A DNA stretch of 64,000 nucleotides. It comes from Larix kaempferi. Its lineage: Eukaryota; Streptophyta; Pinopsida; Pinales; Pinaceae. The notes below the pieces were generated by a model that had not been told where the DNA came from, did no database searches, and saw only the letters and a list, made by a program, of their open reading frames with translations. Position 1 is the stretch's first letter. Each line of letters opens with the position of its first letter. The position numbers were made by a program, and so were the translations under genes. Location of the stretch: the NCBI GenBank assembly GCA_027924585.1, contig BSBM01000637.1:2542001-2606000 (forward strand), in the 5' to 3' direction. This document shows positions 11,076 to 22,940 of the stretch, piece after piece.

Positions 11076-12990
11076 TGAGGTCAGAAGGGACTGATGGTCG
11101 AAAGACTTTACAAATATAATGTGCAGAGATAGTGTCGAGGAAAACGACACTAAGCTGAAATAGAAACAGAGTGTTAGATATACCACCGAGGCGGGCATCC
11201 CCATGCTCGGAAACAAATGACTCAAAGCATGGCTACCGACCAATACATTGCAGATCCATGAGTACTGAGACGATATATACTGTGGACAGATCATGGCTAC
11301 TATGAACAAGCGTAGATCCATGAGACAATAATGACACAGCCACGACCAATACAATAAGTGGATCTGTGTGACAATACAAAGGACATATCCATTGCAACCT
11401 GGACGCAATCAAGATACAGCGGTGCACCCAGGGTCTTCTACCCGATCGCAAAAGATACGAATCTAGCCATGTGATTACAAGGTGTTGAAGTCGAACATGG
11501 TAGAAACCATTTCATTACACGTCAATGATGTGAACCGTTAACAAATGCGAGGGAAATCACCAATGATGAGGATGATACCCAAGGTATCTGAAGTACATCT
11601 CAACGAAATGCGAATAGATGAGTTGATGTCGAGCATTCGAGAGATCGTTCGATCAGAGGTCAATGATGTGAACCTACTGTCGAACACGAGGAAACCTGCC
11701 ATTGAGGTATGTAGGTACCAAGGTACTAATGGTTGATCTCTAAGTCCAATTCCCGGATAGTGATTTGGTGTCGACGGGAATAGACTCGTCGAAGGAGGGC
11801 CATAATGATTCCCACATCATCGACACGAAATCGGCACGAATGATAAGATGATGAAACAATGGAGTATGTACTGACACAACGGAGGCCTGACACAATGAAC
11901 GACTCTAAACAATGCAACCCTTTGAACATATAACGGCATGTAACAGGACTTGGCAGCAGGGATTATTGACAACAGAGAATAGACACCGGATGAGTAGGCT
12001 CGTGGCTTGGGAGACGACTCATGATGATGACCATAACTCAGTGAAAAATGGATACCCAATATAGATAAGAGACGGACGCATGCCATGTTCAAAGGTAACG
12101 ACTGACAAGCTGCCATAAATAAATTTTACTCATCCCCCCATATTCCCCCGACATGATAGACGAGTACCTCTTTGTTGTTTTGCAAGCTTGAAGAGGATAA
12201 CAGATGCTCAGTGTAGCTCATCTCATGGATGAGTCCAATCTCACATGTTTTACGAACCTGAGAAAGGAGGGGTTCGTCCCAAAGTGGGTCCTTCGATGTT
12301 AAAATTTTAACGAGTCCAAGGAAGGAAAACTCGGTAGTTTTTTGCATTTAGAGAGCCTGAAAAACTTAAAGGAAGCTCCATAATGTACTTTTTCGTAAAT
12401 TTAGTCCCTCGATCCCGAAAAAGTGTAAAACAATTCCCGAGAGAACTCTCCCAGCCGAGATTGACTGAGGTATACCTTTCTCGTAAATAGTCTAGACGGG
12501 CCGAAAAAGGGGTAACCTATCACCGAATAGATGACCTTTCAAATACTTTTACAAGTGTGAAAGAGTCAAGATCACTTGGCAATCTTTTCAATTTTAGGGA
12601 GTCTGAAAAGAGCTTAACTATGGACTCCTATGATATTTTTTGTAATTTTTAATTATTCTGGTCCGAAAAAAGAATAAAACACAACCAGGATAATACTTTC
12701 CTCATCATTTAACGAGCATGAGTAAAGCTGACCGTACTCGACACCATTTACTTGAGTTTGACAAGCAGGATGCGGGTGTAAAAGCGCTAGGAATCTTTTT
12801 CAATTTTTAAATCCAGAGCACGAAAAAGATAAAGTGGGCTCAAAATGAAGGTCAAATCATGAATAAACACCAGTGTGAATATATCACCTTTCACCGGGGA
12901 CCCTGTCAATAAATGCTCAAAAAACTGGACATTAGCAATGTGAAAAAGGCTTTATTTTAACCATTTAAAATAATAATTAAAAAATATGTG
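11076..12990 (-). other. Long 3' untranslated region of element B
   Basis: No ORF is credible. The stretch is homologous in patches to 33156-35450 of element D (for example the GTTAACAAATGCGAGG block at 11538 and 33601). From about 12290 to 12860 it holds degenerate repeats built on GAGTCTGAAAA/CCGAAAAAG words. Repeat-rich 3' regions are known for Tat/Ogre-type elements. Confidence 0.6.
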
Positions 12991-12996
12991 AAAATG

Positions 12997-13006
12997 CTAT
13001 ATAAAG
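12997..13006 (+). promoter_or_regulatory. TATA box of the antisense gene in element B
   Basis: CTATATAAAG on the plus strand, opposite to the element's own direction. About 135 bp downstream is a consensus splice donor (CAG/GTAAGA at 13142), so a short noncoding first exon of about 110 nt fits between. Confidence 0.55.
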
Positions 13007-13141
13007 AATGGTTAAAAATAGAAATTACCATTTCATTTGTGTTTTTACCCAAATAGGAGATTTTTACCTATTTGAGGAGCAAGACTTCAAGGATCCATAT
13101 CGGGAGTTCCAGGACACCGTTTCGAAAACCGTCTGCATCAG

Positions 13142-13465
13142 GTAAGAGCTCTTGAGCTCCTCTTTCATTTCATGTAGGAATTACTTGCTTTCATTAGGAA
13201 AAATTCGATTTTTGGGCAAGCCCTATTGGGCAAAAATCACCCTTCACAGTGCCGCGTGGGGGCTCTATAGAAAAACACGGTACTGTCTAACAGTACCGCG
13301 TTGTACTTCCACACAGAGGCGCGGCACTGTACAGTACTGTGCGGCAGTGTTTCTCCCAGGCGCGGTGAAGGCGATTTTTTAGTTTAAAAAATCAAATTTT
13401 CTCAAATTTTTTGCTGGAACTAAGTTGCTAAATAGTTACTAAATTTTTTCCTTGACCTTTTGCAG
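13142..13465 (+). other. Predicted 5'-UTR intron of the antisense gene
   Basis: Donor CAG/GTAAGA, acceptor CCTTTTGCAG/G preceded by a T-rich tract, 324 bp. The ATG at 13491 follows 26 bp later. The intron contains the CGCGGYACTGT word cluster (13245-13350) also found in the LTRs and leader of this element. Confidence 0.55.
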
Positions 13466-13490
13466 GAGTTTGCAACTTACTTGGAGCAAA

Positions 13491-14763
13491 ATGGTAAGCT
13501 AGAAAGAAAGAGAGCACGAAGCGGATGATTTTGCAGCTGAAAATGATTTACCGACCGTGACCGCATTGCGAGAATGTGGTTTGTTGAAGTTCTTTAAGAC
13601 CAAGGGGATTCGTCAGCAACCCAAGCTTCTCACTCATCTCATCCAATTGTGGGACTCTGACATTCAAGCTTTCCAGGTAGGAGAGCATGTTCTCGAAATC
13701 CAACTTGAGGATATTTATTTCCTCACGGGCCTTTCGAAAAGAGGGGCCTGGGTGAATTTTACTGGATACTCAGCCTCGGAATCGAGTACAGATGACTTGA
13801 TTGCTCGGTATTGCCATCAGGGTTCAAGTAAGAAAAGTGGGAAGGTGGCCATAAAGGAGGTTATAGAACTTCCTGTAAAAACCGTACTGGTCACTATCAC
13901 GCGTGCAGCAGGAAGCATGAGTCCGCATCAAGCAACTCGCACACAAGTGAACCTCGCAGCAGAGTGTATGGGAGGAACAGTATTTAACTGGTGTGAGGCG
14001 GTGTTGTCCAATCTGAAAGAACAAGTGCACAAGTGTAGGATTGGAAAGAATTCCCAATTTGGTTATGGGAGCATCCTGGTCACTTTCTTTTTGGCGAGGG
14101 TGCCACTACTGCGCCCGCAGATATCCATGCCCCCCCGTCCACCTACTGAGCCATGGATGGCTCGATGGAGTGATTATGCTGGACGTCTAGGGGGACCTCA
14201 GCGCTTAGCCTTTGGCGAGGATTTCTTTTCCTGGCTCGAGGAGCAGATAGTTATGATTGATGACTATCCCTACTCCGGGGTAGATTTTCGTGAGGACATC
14301 GACTTGGCACTACCAGAGGACGATGATTGGGACAACTCTGGTATGACCTTCATGGATATGTATTTTTTCCTTTTTGAATATTTAATTTTTATTACTTTTT
14401 CAGAATGTGTAAAAGACGTCTAATGTATATTCGCATGCATGTTGCAGACCGTGGACCACAGAGACCAGCTGGGTACTCGCCACTACGTCGTGGTGGTGTT
14501 GACCGTCAAGCTGTTCCTGACGAGGAGGAGGATGAAGAGGAGGCAGGAGGTGTTCGGGACATTGAGAGGAACTTGTAGGGATTGACTCATGGTATCCCTG
14601 CTATGAGGATGGATGACGTCCCTTACCACCTCCAGCGGCATACTGTAGGTGTGCCTGGTCGTATCAACCGACTTCTTCGCAAGGTGGTTCGAGCTGTAGT
14701 ATGTTACCACCAGCAGCGGGAGGAGTCCGATGAGGGACATGATAGGTATCCTAGATCTTTGTA
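13491..14763 (+). pseudogene. Antisense, intron-containing gene in element B; resembles the plant mobile domain (PMD) family
   Basis: It lies between the second RNase H and the 3' LTR, opposite to the element. Exon 2 starts at ATG 13491 and runs to 14340; an intron 14341-14447 (GTATGA...TTGCAG) joins in phase to exon 3, which ends at TAG 14761-14763. The frame stays open across the junction, which supports the splice. Two internal TAGs (13500-13502 and about 14576-14578) sit where Gln would fit (CAG to TAG), so this copy is decayed. Near the N-terminus the protein reads HLIQLWDSDIQAF..LEDIYFLTGLSKRG, the pattern of plant mobile domain (aminotransferase-like) proteins. Exon 3 begins Pro/Arg-rich, then a run of Glu/Asp. 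PMD proteins are linked to transposons and to silencing in plants (known); the role here is unknown. It could also be an unrelated extra ORF. Confidence 0.7.
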
Positions 14764-14966
14764 GATGGTTTTTTGATCTTTTTGCGGCATGTACACGATA
14801 TGTAGGCTTTGAGAGCCAAATTTTGTATATGGGATTTGGTCCCAAATTTTGTCTTTGACACAAACTTTATGTATTTTGGAAAAAACACTCTTATATACAG
14901 TGATATGGACCTATTTATGATCTAAATATTTACAATGACTTGTGTATTTTATTTTTTATGATGTGT

Positions 14967-15380
14967 TTATGTGTGGGCAAGATGCCAATCCAAAATGTAA
15001 TTAGCCAATGAATCAGCCATACGATTGAATTCTCTCGGTATGTGTTGATATGTGATAAAATTAAATGATCTTTCCAAGAGGCGTACTCTTCGAAATAAAC
15101 GAAGTAGTGTAGGATCGCGAACTGTGTAAACACGGTTTAGATGAGAAACCATGAGTTGGGAGTCTAAAAAGACTGATAAGGAGTCAATTCTGAGTGAATC
15201 AACCTCCATCAAGAGACCAATGACTGCATGGTACTCCACGATATTATTGGTTGCAGGACCTAAACAATTGGCTCCTGAAGAAATCAACTCGCTAGTGGGG
15301 GAAAAGATTACCCATGCTGCAGAAGCGAGATTCCGGGTATGTCGGCTTGCACCGTCGGCGAATCCAAAGTAGGCAGACAT
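14967..15380 (-). CDS. Second RNase H (plant/archaeal-type, RVT_3-like) of element B
   Basis: An intact 137-codon ORF starts at ATG 15380, about 120 bp after the integrase stop, in the same direction. The four catalytic acids are visible in order: Asp in FADGAS, Glu in NNIVEYHAV, Asp in VFLDSQLM, Asp in NRMADSLAN. It would cut the RNA strand of RNA/DNA hybrids. Plant Tat elements are known to have gained such an additional RNase H besides the one joined to RT. In this element the RT-linked RNase H lacks the first Asp (LYLAAS where LYxDAS is usual), so this one may supply the activity. It is open while gag and pol have stops. Confidence 0.85.
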   Translation of the reverse strand: MSAYFGFADGASRHTRNLASAAWVIFSPTSELISSGANCLGPATNNIVEYHAVIGLLMEVDSLRIDSLSVFLDSQLMVSHLNRVYTVRDPTLLRLFRRVRLLERSFNFITYQHIPREFNRMADSLANYILDWHLAHT

Positions 15381-15500
15381 CTGCGCATAAAGTCATGAGT
15401 CAAAGTAAGAGTGGATACATGAGGTCCACGCGCACACCAAAAAGAAAGCAAAAGCAAACTAAGTACATTATGTACAACAAGTAACCCGCGTAGGGTAACC

Positions 15501-18500
15501 TCATGCGTAAAAACGTTTGAGGTATAGCCCATTGCGGGGCCGTGCCAATGGTGTACCATCACAATCGATTAGTTCATAGGCTCCTTTTTCTAAGACACAT
15601 TTTACAATAAAGGGGTCGTACCACATAGATTCAAGTTTACCTTTTCCAAGCTTATCATGCATTTGATCATATGTAAGTACAAGGTCACCCTCATTGAAGA
15701 TCCGAGGTTGAATGGATTTGTCATATTGAGCTTTGACGCGTTTTTTGTGAGCTTCATTAGCCAAAGTAGCATCGCGGCGGGTTTCATCTAGCTTAGCTAG
15801 GTATAGAAACCGTTCCTCTTCGGAAGTAGTGTGTGGAAGTAGCTCTATGGCTATCTTGAGTGATGGAATTTCACATTCAATCGGGAGAATGGATTCTAGG
15901 CCATACACCAGTTGGAATGGTGTAAACCCAGTAGCACTTTTCACTAAGGTTCGGTATGCCCACAGTGCTGAGAACAAAGCTGAGTGCCAATTGGATTTCT
16001 GGGTACCCACAATGCGCTGAATCATTCGTTTGAGGACTTTGTTAATGGCTTCAACTTGGCCATTAGCTTGTGGCTAATACGAGGTTGAGTTTTCATGGCA
16101 AAAACCCAGTTTGGCACTTAGTTCTTCGATCATATGGTTCCTGAAATGGGAACCATGATTGGTCACAATAGACTGTGGGACACCGAATCTAGCTATAATA
16201 TGATTGAATATGAACTGCGCTGTTGTTTTGCCATCCTCAACATACGTAGGCATCACTTCATCCCATTTTGTAAAATAGTCGATAGCTACTATGACATAGT
16301 TATGCCCCCTGGCTGAAGTGGGCTTACAGTGCATGAAATCGATGCCCCATTTGGAAAAGGGGCCGACGGAAATGACAGGATGGAGTAGAGCAGGATGCGA
16401 GCGTGTTTTGCTATGAAAGAATTGACATGGCAGACACTTCTTGACTGTTTCAATGCAGTCTTTGAAAATTGAGGGCCAGAAGTATCCTGCTCGCAATATT
16501 TTCTGGGCCGTAGCCATCCCAGAGAGATGACCACCACATGCTCCAGCGTGGCAGTCGTTAAGGATGCGTTCCGCCTCATCTAAGGTCAAACAGCGTCGAA
16601 GGATGGTGTCGACACCACGCCGATAAAGAGTATCGTTGACTATGAGGTAGTACTTTGCGTGATGTCGAATGCGTCACCATTCGTCGTGAGTGAGGTCGGG
16701 ACAGAAGCGTTGGGTTTGGAGATACAAAAGAATATCCCCGTACCATGGATCAGACGTGCTAATGAGGAATAATGATTCGTCAGGAAGAGAATCAATGGGC
16801 TCGGGTTGCTCAGTAGCACGGGGCAAGTTACAAATTAATTCCGTGAAGACCAAAGACTTCTTGGACTTAGCCTTGAAAAACTCCAAGTCAAACTCTTGAA
16901 GGATGACAATCCAACGAGAGTATTTGCCCCCAAGCACCTGACATGTGAGGATGTAATACATTGGGTTGAAGTCGGCTATAACAGTGGTCTGGCAGAGTAA
17001 GATGTAGTGGTGGAATCTCTGGACAGCAAATACTATTGCCAGAGCCAGTTTTTCAACATGTGAATATCGGGTTTTGGAGTGAAGAAGACTCTTACTGAGG
17101 TAGTATACCACATGTTCTATGTCGTTTTGGTCTTTCTGGACTAGCACCATACCGATGGTGGAAATCGAGGCTGCGAGATAAAGGATATAGTCCCGTGTGT
17201 AATTGGGGGGTTGAATCACAGGATCTTTGGTTAAGGCTGCCTTTAGATTGTCAAAGGAGCATTGGGCTTCGTCATCCCAAATGAAGGGAACATTCTTCTT
17301 GAGAAGCCGCATGTAGCCTTTTGTTATCTCGGACAGATTGCAGATGAAACGGCGTAGAAAGTTTGCATGCCCTTGCAAACATTGAAGTTCTGGAATATTG
17401 GTGGGTGAAGGTAGGGCTATGATAGCTGCTACCTTTGCGGGATCTAAACGTATCCCGTCTTTGGAGACTATGAAGCCCAATAGTTTTCCGGCTTCTACAC
17501 AGAAGACGCACTTATGCGGGTTCAAATGTATATTGTAGCGACGACACCTTTCGAAAATGGCACTTAAGTGGTCCGGATGGTCTTCCCGGGTTCGAGAGTA
17601 AGCAGGAAGGTCATCAAGATATGGCTCTACAATATGTTTGATGTCATGAAATGCGTAGGACATCGCCCATTGGAAAGTTGCCCCGGCATTCTTCAGGCTA
17701 AAAGGTAACTTTCGATATGCAAAGATCCCCCAAGGGCAGATAAAGGCCGTTTTGTGCTGGTCGGCTGTGAGGATATCGATCTGATTATAGCCAGAGAAGT
17801 CATCCAGAAATGAAAAGATGACACTCCCGGCACAGTTATCGATGATCTGGTCGATAAACAGAGTTGGGTAGTTGTCCTTTGGACAAGCCTTGTTCAAGTC
17901 ACGGTAATCAACACAGACCCTAATCGTTCCTTGTTTCTTGGCTATGGGAACGATGTTGGATACCCATTCTGTCAATGGGACAGGATAGATAAAACCAGCA
18001 CACAAAAATTTTTCAACTTCTGCTTTAATGGTGGCTGCCTTACGAGGATGGACGGGTCGAAGCTTTTGCCGAACAGGTCGGGCGCCAAGGAAAGTGGGAA
18101 TTTCGTGGACCACAATCGAGGGGTCAATTCCTGGAATTTCTTCATAACTCCAAGCAAAAACATCGCGGAAAGTTTTGAAGTAGGCATTATAGAACTCCAT
18201 TTCAAGGGGAGTACATGTTTTGCCGATGTGCACGTTTTCCACGATACCAGGCTTCACTGAAATATCGATGGGAGTGGTTGCCATAATATTGGCCAAGTTT
18301 CCTTCTGAAAATACCTCGTCGAGGGAAGTGGGGAACTTGATTGGAACCATCCCAAGTGAAGCGCTGGGTTTTGTATCAGGCTCAAGTGGCTGAATAGTGG
18401 GGAATGAAGATCGATGTTGAAAATCTCCCCATGGTGGCTCATCACCGCACATAACCTCTATGATTGATTCGTCAGTGGGAAAAATCAAATTAAGAGGATC

Positions 18501-19575
18501 GAAAAGTGGTGAGTATGGATGAGTCTCAGCTGAGAGCTGTGCCACGGTGTGCTCAGTAGAACAGTCGACCCAATCGGTGGCTGACTGGATCGCGTTATAT
18601 GCTGCGAGGTTTCTGTTCAGAGGCATAGAGTTGCCGTAGTCTTCAATCTGAGAGGGACTCGGAATCACCCATGAATCATTGGACGGGGTGATATTTGATG
18701 AAATCATGCTAATTGGTTGAACATGGGTTCCCAGCTCTGGAAAAACTCCAATGAGGGATGAATACTTCATGAGACCAACACCAACGTCTTGGAACCGGTA
18801 CCGAGGTTGATCCAATAATGGAATGGTGTTGGTGGAGTTCTGGTGGGATTCTGGGATACAGTAATCGAGTTGATCAATAGTGACAATTTTCCCTTCATGA
18901 GGAAATTGCACAATCCGGAAGACTGTAGATGCTATGGCGGTCATGGCGTAAAACGAGTTCCGACCAAGTAGGAGATTGTAGTCCAATGGTGCGTCTACGA
19001 CTTCAATGTGTACGGATACTGTTTTACCCCCCAGTTCAACACCAATTGAGGGAATGAGTCCATATGGTTGAAAACCATGTCCATCAAACGCCCTGAGAGT
19101 GGTAGGAGAAGTCGTGACCTCGGGTGAGCCTAAGGCTCTCCAACAGTTCAAAGACATGATCGACGTGGAAGCACCTTCGTCTAATACAGTGCGATGGATG
19201 ATATTTCCACAGATTTTTGTATGTACCTGGAAGGCTAACTGATGAGAAAGCCTAGGTTTGGCATGATCCAAGTTAAACATGATGGAGTTTGAAGTATCTG
19301 GGTCCATTGCCCCCAGTGCTAAAAGTAGGGTTCTACGCTGCGTGGGGCAGTGTTGGAGAACCTCGAGAGTCGACATGGCGCAAGGTGCTTGAGCCAAATC
19401 CTCAACAATGTTGTAGTTTTGGGCAGCTCACGCATTCGGATTAAATGTCGCCTTTCGTATGGTGCCCTTGGGTGGGCGTAGCACTGTGTCCATGAGCGGT
19501 CTCTCGATATGGAGATGACCGTTAGGGGGGGGAGTAGGAATTGGATCTTCAACAGGAGATTTGCCTTTGGCTATC
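15501..19575 (-). pseudogene. pol of element B: protease, RT, RNase H, integrase
   Basis: On the minus strand: aspartic protease with active site VLDEGAS (about 19190), RT (about 18010-17450; DLNKACPKDN, FSLKNAGATF where FG is usual, YLDD near 17620), RNase H (about 17250-16900), integrase zinc finger (about 16560-16420) and core. The integrase second catalytic Asp is Asn (VTNHG, about 16162), and the Glu remains in NGQVEAINK. In-frame stops: TGA near 19430, TGA at 16674, TAG at 16074. At the upstream end the frame shifts at an 8-G run (19525-19532) just after the gag stop at 19575. The RT-linked RNase H is degenerate in its first motif. The last stop (15501) follows the normal C-terminus. 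Element D has the same protein start in one frame with gag, so gag-pol was probably one polyprotein. Confidence 0.9.
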
Positions 19576-22500
19576 TACGATTGTTTGTTTGAACTTGGAG
19601 GGTTGTCATACATCTTTGAATGAGTGGTGATATTAACCTCTTCGTTACTAGTTATCAGGATTTCGCGGTTTGTGGACGTCTCTCCGCGGGTGGGATTGGT
19701 CGGGTTGCCCCCTTGTGGGGTTTCTTGGGCAACCATTTGTTGTTGCTGTTGGGGGAAAGGGTTAGTTAACACTGTCGGGCGGGAGGATCCTTTAACGAAC
19801 TTGTTGACCTCGTCCTTGTAGGGACAGTCACGCGTGTAATGATCATCCTGGCAAATGAGGCAAGGAAACTTAGCCTTTCGGCGTGGTTTCTGGTCATTTT
19901 GTGTGGGTTGTGGCTTAGGGTTCTCCTGCTGGTTCTTTTTGGTTTTGCCATGATTGTTCTTCTTCTTTCCCCCGGATGGTTGTGATGTAGATTGCACTGC
20001 ATTCACTTCGGAGGAAATGGAAGGAGAAATGGAAGCTTTTGAGGCAGCCTGGTTTAAAGCGGGGGAAGCGGAAGCTTGTTGCCCCGTCGAGTTGGTAGCA
20101 GGCTGAGCCTTGACTGAACCGACGATACCATCAATGGGGGATTCAGTGGTAGGCTTTGTTGGATCAGTGTGAACGCGGGAGGCATGTGGAAGAAGTTCAT
20201 GTAAAGTACCGGATTGAGTATATACCAAATCCATGTACTGTGCTACCGAGATGGCTTGTTCTTCTGTAACCGGTCTGCGCATAGCGATATCTCTGGCTAT
20301 GGGAGGCAAAAAGGATTTTGTAAACCAATCAGCAAGTAGCTGATTTGGAATAGGTGCCTTTATTAGCCTACGGCGTCGTCGCCACTCATGGATGTGATCC
20401 AAAATGTGTGTAGAAGTGGTTTGACGCAGTGAGGTTAACAGTTCTGTTCCAGTCTCATACCGGATGGGGAGATAGAAATGAGTCAGAAACTGCATAGCCA
20501 AAGTGTTAAAATCACGAAAAGAGTGTTGTGGCAGCTCGATGTACCATTTTGCTGCCGTTCTAGTGAGCGTGCGTTGGAAGAGCCAAAGTCGGATGGAATC
20601 ATCCATCAAGGAGTTGGATGAACACCAAAGATGGAAGGTCATCACGTGGTTCTTGGGGTCTTCCCCGGGCTTAGCATCGAACTTGGGAATGTCCGATGGT
20701 AGTTTGGCTGGAATAGGTGGCCAGTGAGGTTCATGCCATATAGGATCGTTGATAAGCCTCGACAAATCAGGTAAGTCAAGTGTGGCCAAAAAGGGAAGTT
20801 GACGATTGGTCTGCGGGTATGAGTAATAACCATGTGGTGCAGAGAACCCTGGAGGGCCTTGCATAGCATACTGCTGCGAGTTATACCCATATGTGTTTCC
20901 CACGGGATACTGCTGGAAGTTCTGTGGATAGTAAGCCATCTGGTTAACCGGTTGATTGTAGGCAACCGGTTGGTAAGTGTTCTGCTGAGTGGGTATGGTA
21001 CCCTGGGGTTGTTGATACCCAGGAATGGTTGCTGCTCCTTGTTGGGGAAAAGTTCCTTGGAATTGTTGTGTTCCAGGGATGTGACCACTATACTGTGTAA
21101 GTGGAGGATTTCCCATAGCAGGGTTGGGGGGTGGTTGCGATGGTGGTGTCCATGGAAGGCTCGTTCCTACTTGAGGAGCGAGTGGGAATTGAAGTGATGG
21201 GTTCCATGGAGTTGTAGCAGCTGAAAGGTAAGGGAAACTAGAATTCAAGTTGGGGGAAATTTGAGATTTCCCCCAAGCTTGGTTCCAATTTCCAAAAAGT
21301 GAATACCCCCCATTCTGTGGGATTTGAGGATCCCAAGAAGGAAGCATACCTGACATGGGATGTTGAGAGTGAGGCCCGGTTGAAACACCGGAATAAGGTT
21401 TCCCGCTACCAGGTGTGTGGTACATACCATACTAAGCAGATGCTACTGGTTGGGAGAGTTGTTGGATGGAACCAATCGGTTGTCCACCAGCAGATGGGTT
21501 GGATGGCCCTATAAGGGGAGACTGTTGAGTGGGAATGGGGTTCCCAACAAAGGGTTGTCCTCCAACTAGTTGGGTTGATGGCCCTGCAGGAGGAGGTTGT
21601 TGACTAACAATGGGGTTCCCAACAAAGGGTTGTCCCCCAGCTGGTTGGGTTGATGGCCCACCAGGGGGTGTTTGCATATTGGAGTTAGGAGCCATTGCAG
21701 TCAGTTGTCCACCTCCTGAGATAGTGTAAATGGTGGCTGAAGGTGATCCTTCGGTCCAACCGGAAGATCCAACAGTATGACTAGGTGTTCTTCCGTCGCT
21801 GGTCAAATATGATAGTGTGGATTGTCCAATGGCGCCAAAAGTACCGATTTGTGGAGGAGGTCGTTCGTATCTGACAGGTGAGGACGGGGAAAAAACTGGG
21901 TTATCCCTCATAGAATGTGCACCAAAAACGGGTGATGGCAGCAAATGTGGGGAATTTAGCCCAGGGTTATCGGCGTCGTCCGTAACGTGTTCAATGATAG
22001 GAGGACCATCGAGAACTGGGTCCGAGTTCATATCCTGAAAAAGATTTTGGGGATCCGGCAGGAACCTAGGTATAGTAAAGTCCGAAGGTCCTGAGCCGTC
22101 TGAAAAGGAGTGACGAAACTCTGTGCTAGACGGGACATTGGGAACCCTATAGTCAGAAGGACGAGAAACAGGGGGATATCAAGACGCTGTTGAAAGCATT
22201 TGCTCTGTGCTGCGTCTAAACTGTGCCAATGCTAATGGAGAGTTCACTAGACTAACCATACTAGACTGGATGGAAGCCATGATTTCATGTCCTGGTGGGA
22301 GGTTAGGTAGATCTATAGTACGAGGTACATTGCTAGAAGAACTTGTCTCCTGAGGATGAACACTGGGTGACGTAGTAATAACAGGCAGAAATTCCACCTG
22401 GGAAGTAATGAAGCCATAATCAGGTTCAAAAGGTGTGTCAGGGAGTCGAGTATCTTCAACGATTTCAACATACCCGCCTGGGACTAAAATCAAGCCAGGT

Positions 22501-22940
22501 ATGTCTTGGTCGGACCCTTCTGTGGTGCCAACAGACCCATCTGTGTCATTGTGAAAAGTGTCTGATGGGCAGGAAATGCTGACATCCGATAGAAGGATGA
22601 CCTATGGTCTAGTACTTTGGGTTGTACTAGGTTCAGCTGGAGTAACTGTGTCCACTGTGATAGATAAATCTGGAATGACAGTGGGTGAAGTGACAGTGGA
22701 GGTCTCAGATATACTAGTGGTTGCAGAAGCTGCAATAGATTTTGAGACTGTGCTGTGAGTAGCAGTTACGGGTGGAACTGAAGATGTTGTACATATCGGT
22801 GGTGGGATGTTGCCTCGACCAGCACCACGGCCAGGAGGGGCAGGAATGCGTGATGCCGGCGGACCGGAAGTCCGTGGCGGTGGTGGTGGTGGAGGGCTTT
22901 GGCCCTGTATTCTTCGTGACCTTCGTGGTTGATCTGACAT
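19575..22940 (-). pseudogene. gag of element B
   Basis: It starts at ATG 22940 (MSDQ..RSRRIQ; element D starts similarly at 39216). One frame runs through with stops at 22602 (TAG), about 22179 and about 21432, ending in TAG at 19575. The N-terminal third is Pro/Ser/Thr/Gln-rich and includes a 25-residue repeat (GGQPFVGNPI type). The gag core (about 20735-20210) reads IPKFDAKPGEDPKNHV..WCSSNSL..AAKWYIELP, the capsid-forming domain. The zinc knuckle CLICQDDHYTRDC (C-x2-C-x3-H-x4-C) is near 19841. It would form the particle and bind genomic RNA. The very long low-complexity N-terminus is unusual against other plant gags. Confidence 0.88.
21478..21665 (-). repeat. 75-bp tandem repeat within gag of element B
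   Basis: About 2.5 units start near 21478, 21553 and 21628 and encode Pro/Gly/Gln-rich peptide repeats (GPS..GGQPFVGNP). The unit is a multiple of 3, so the frame is kept. Confidence 0.75.
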
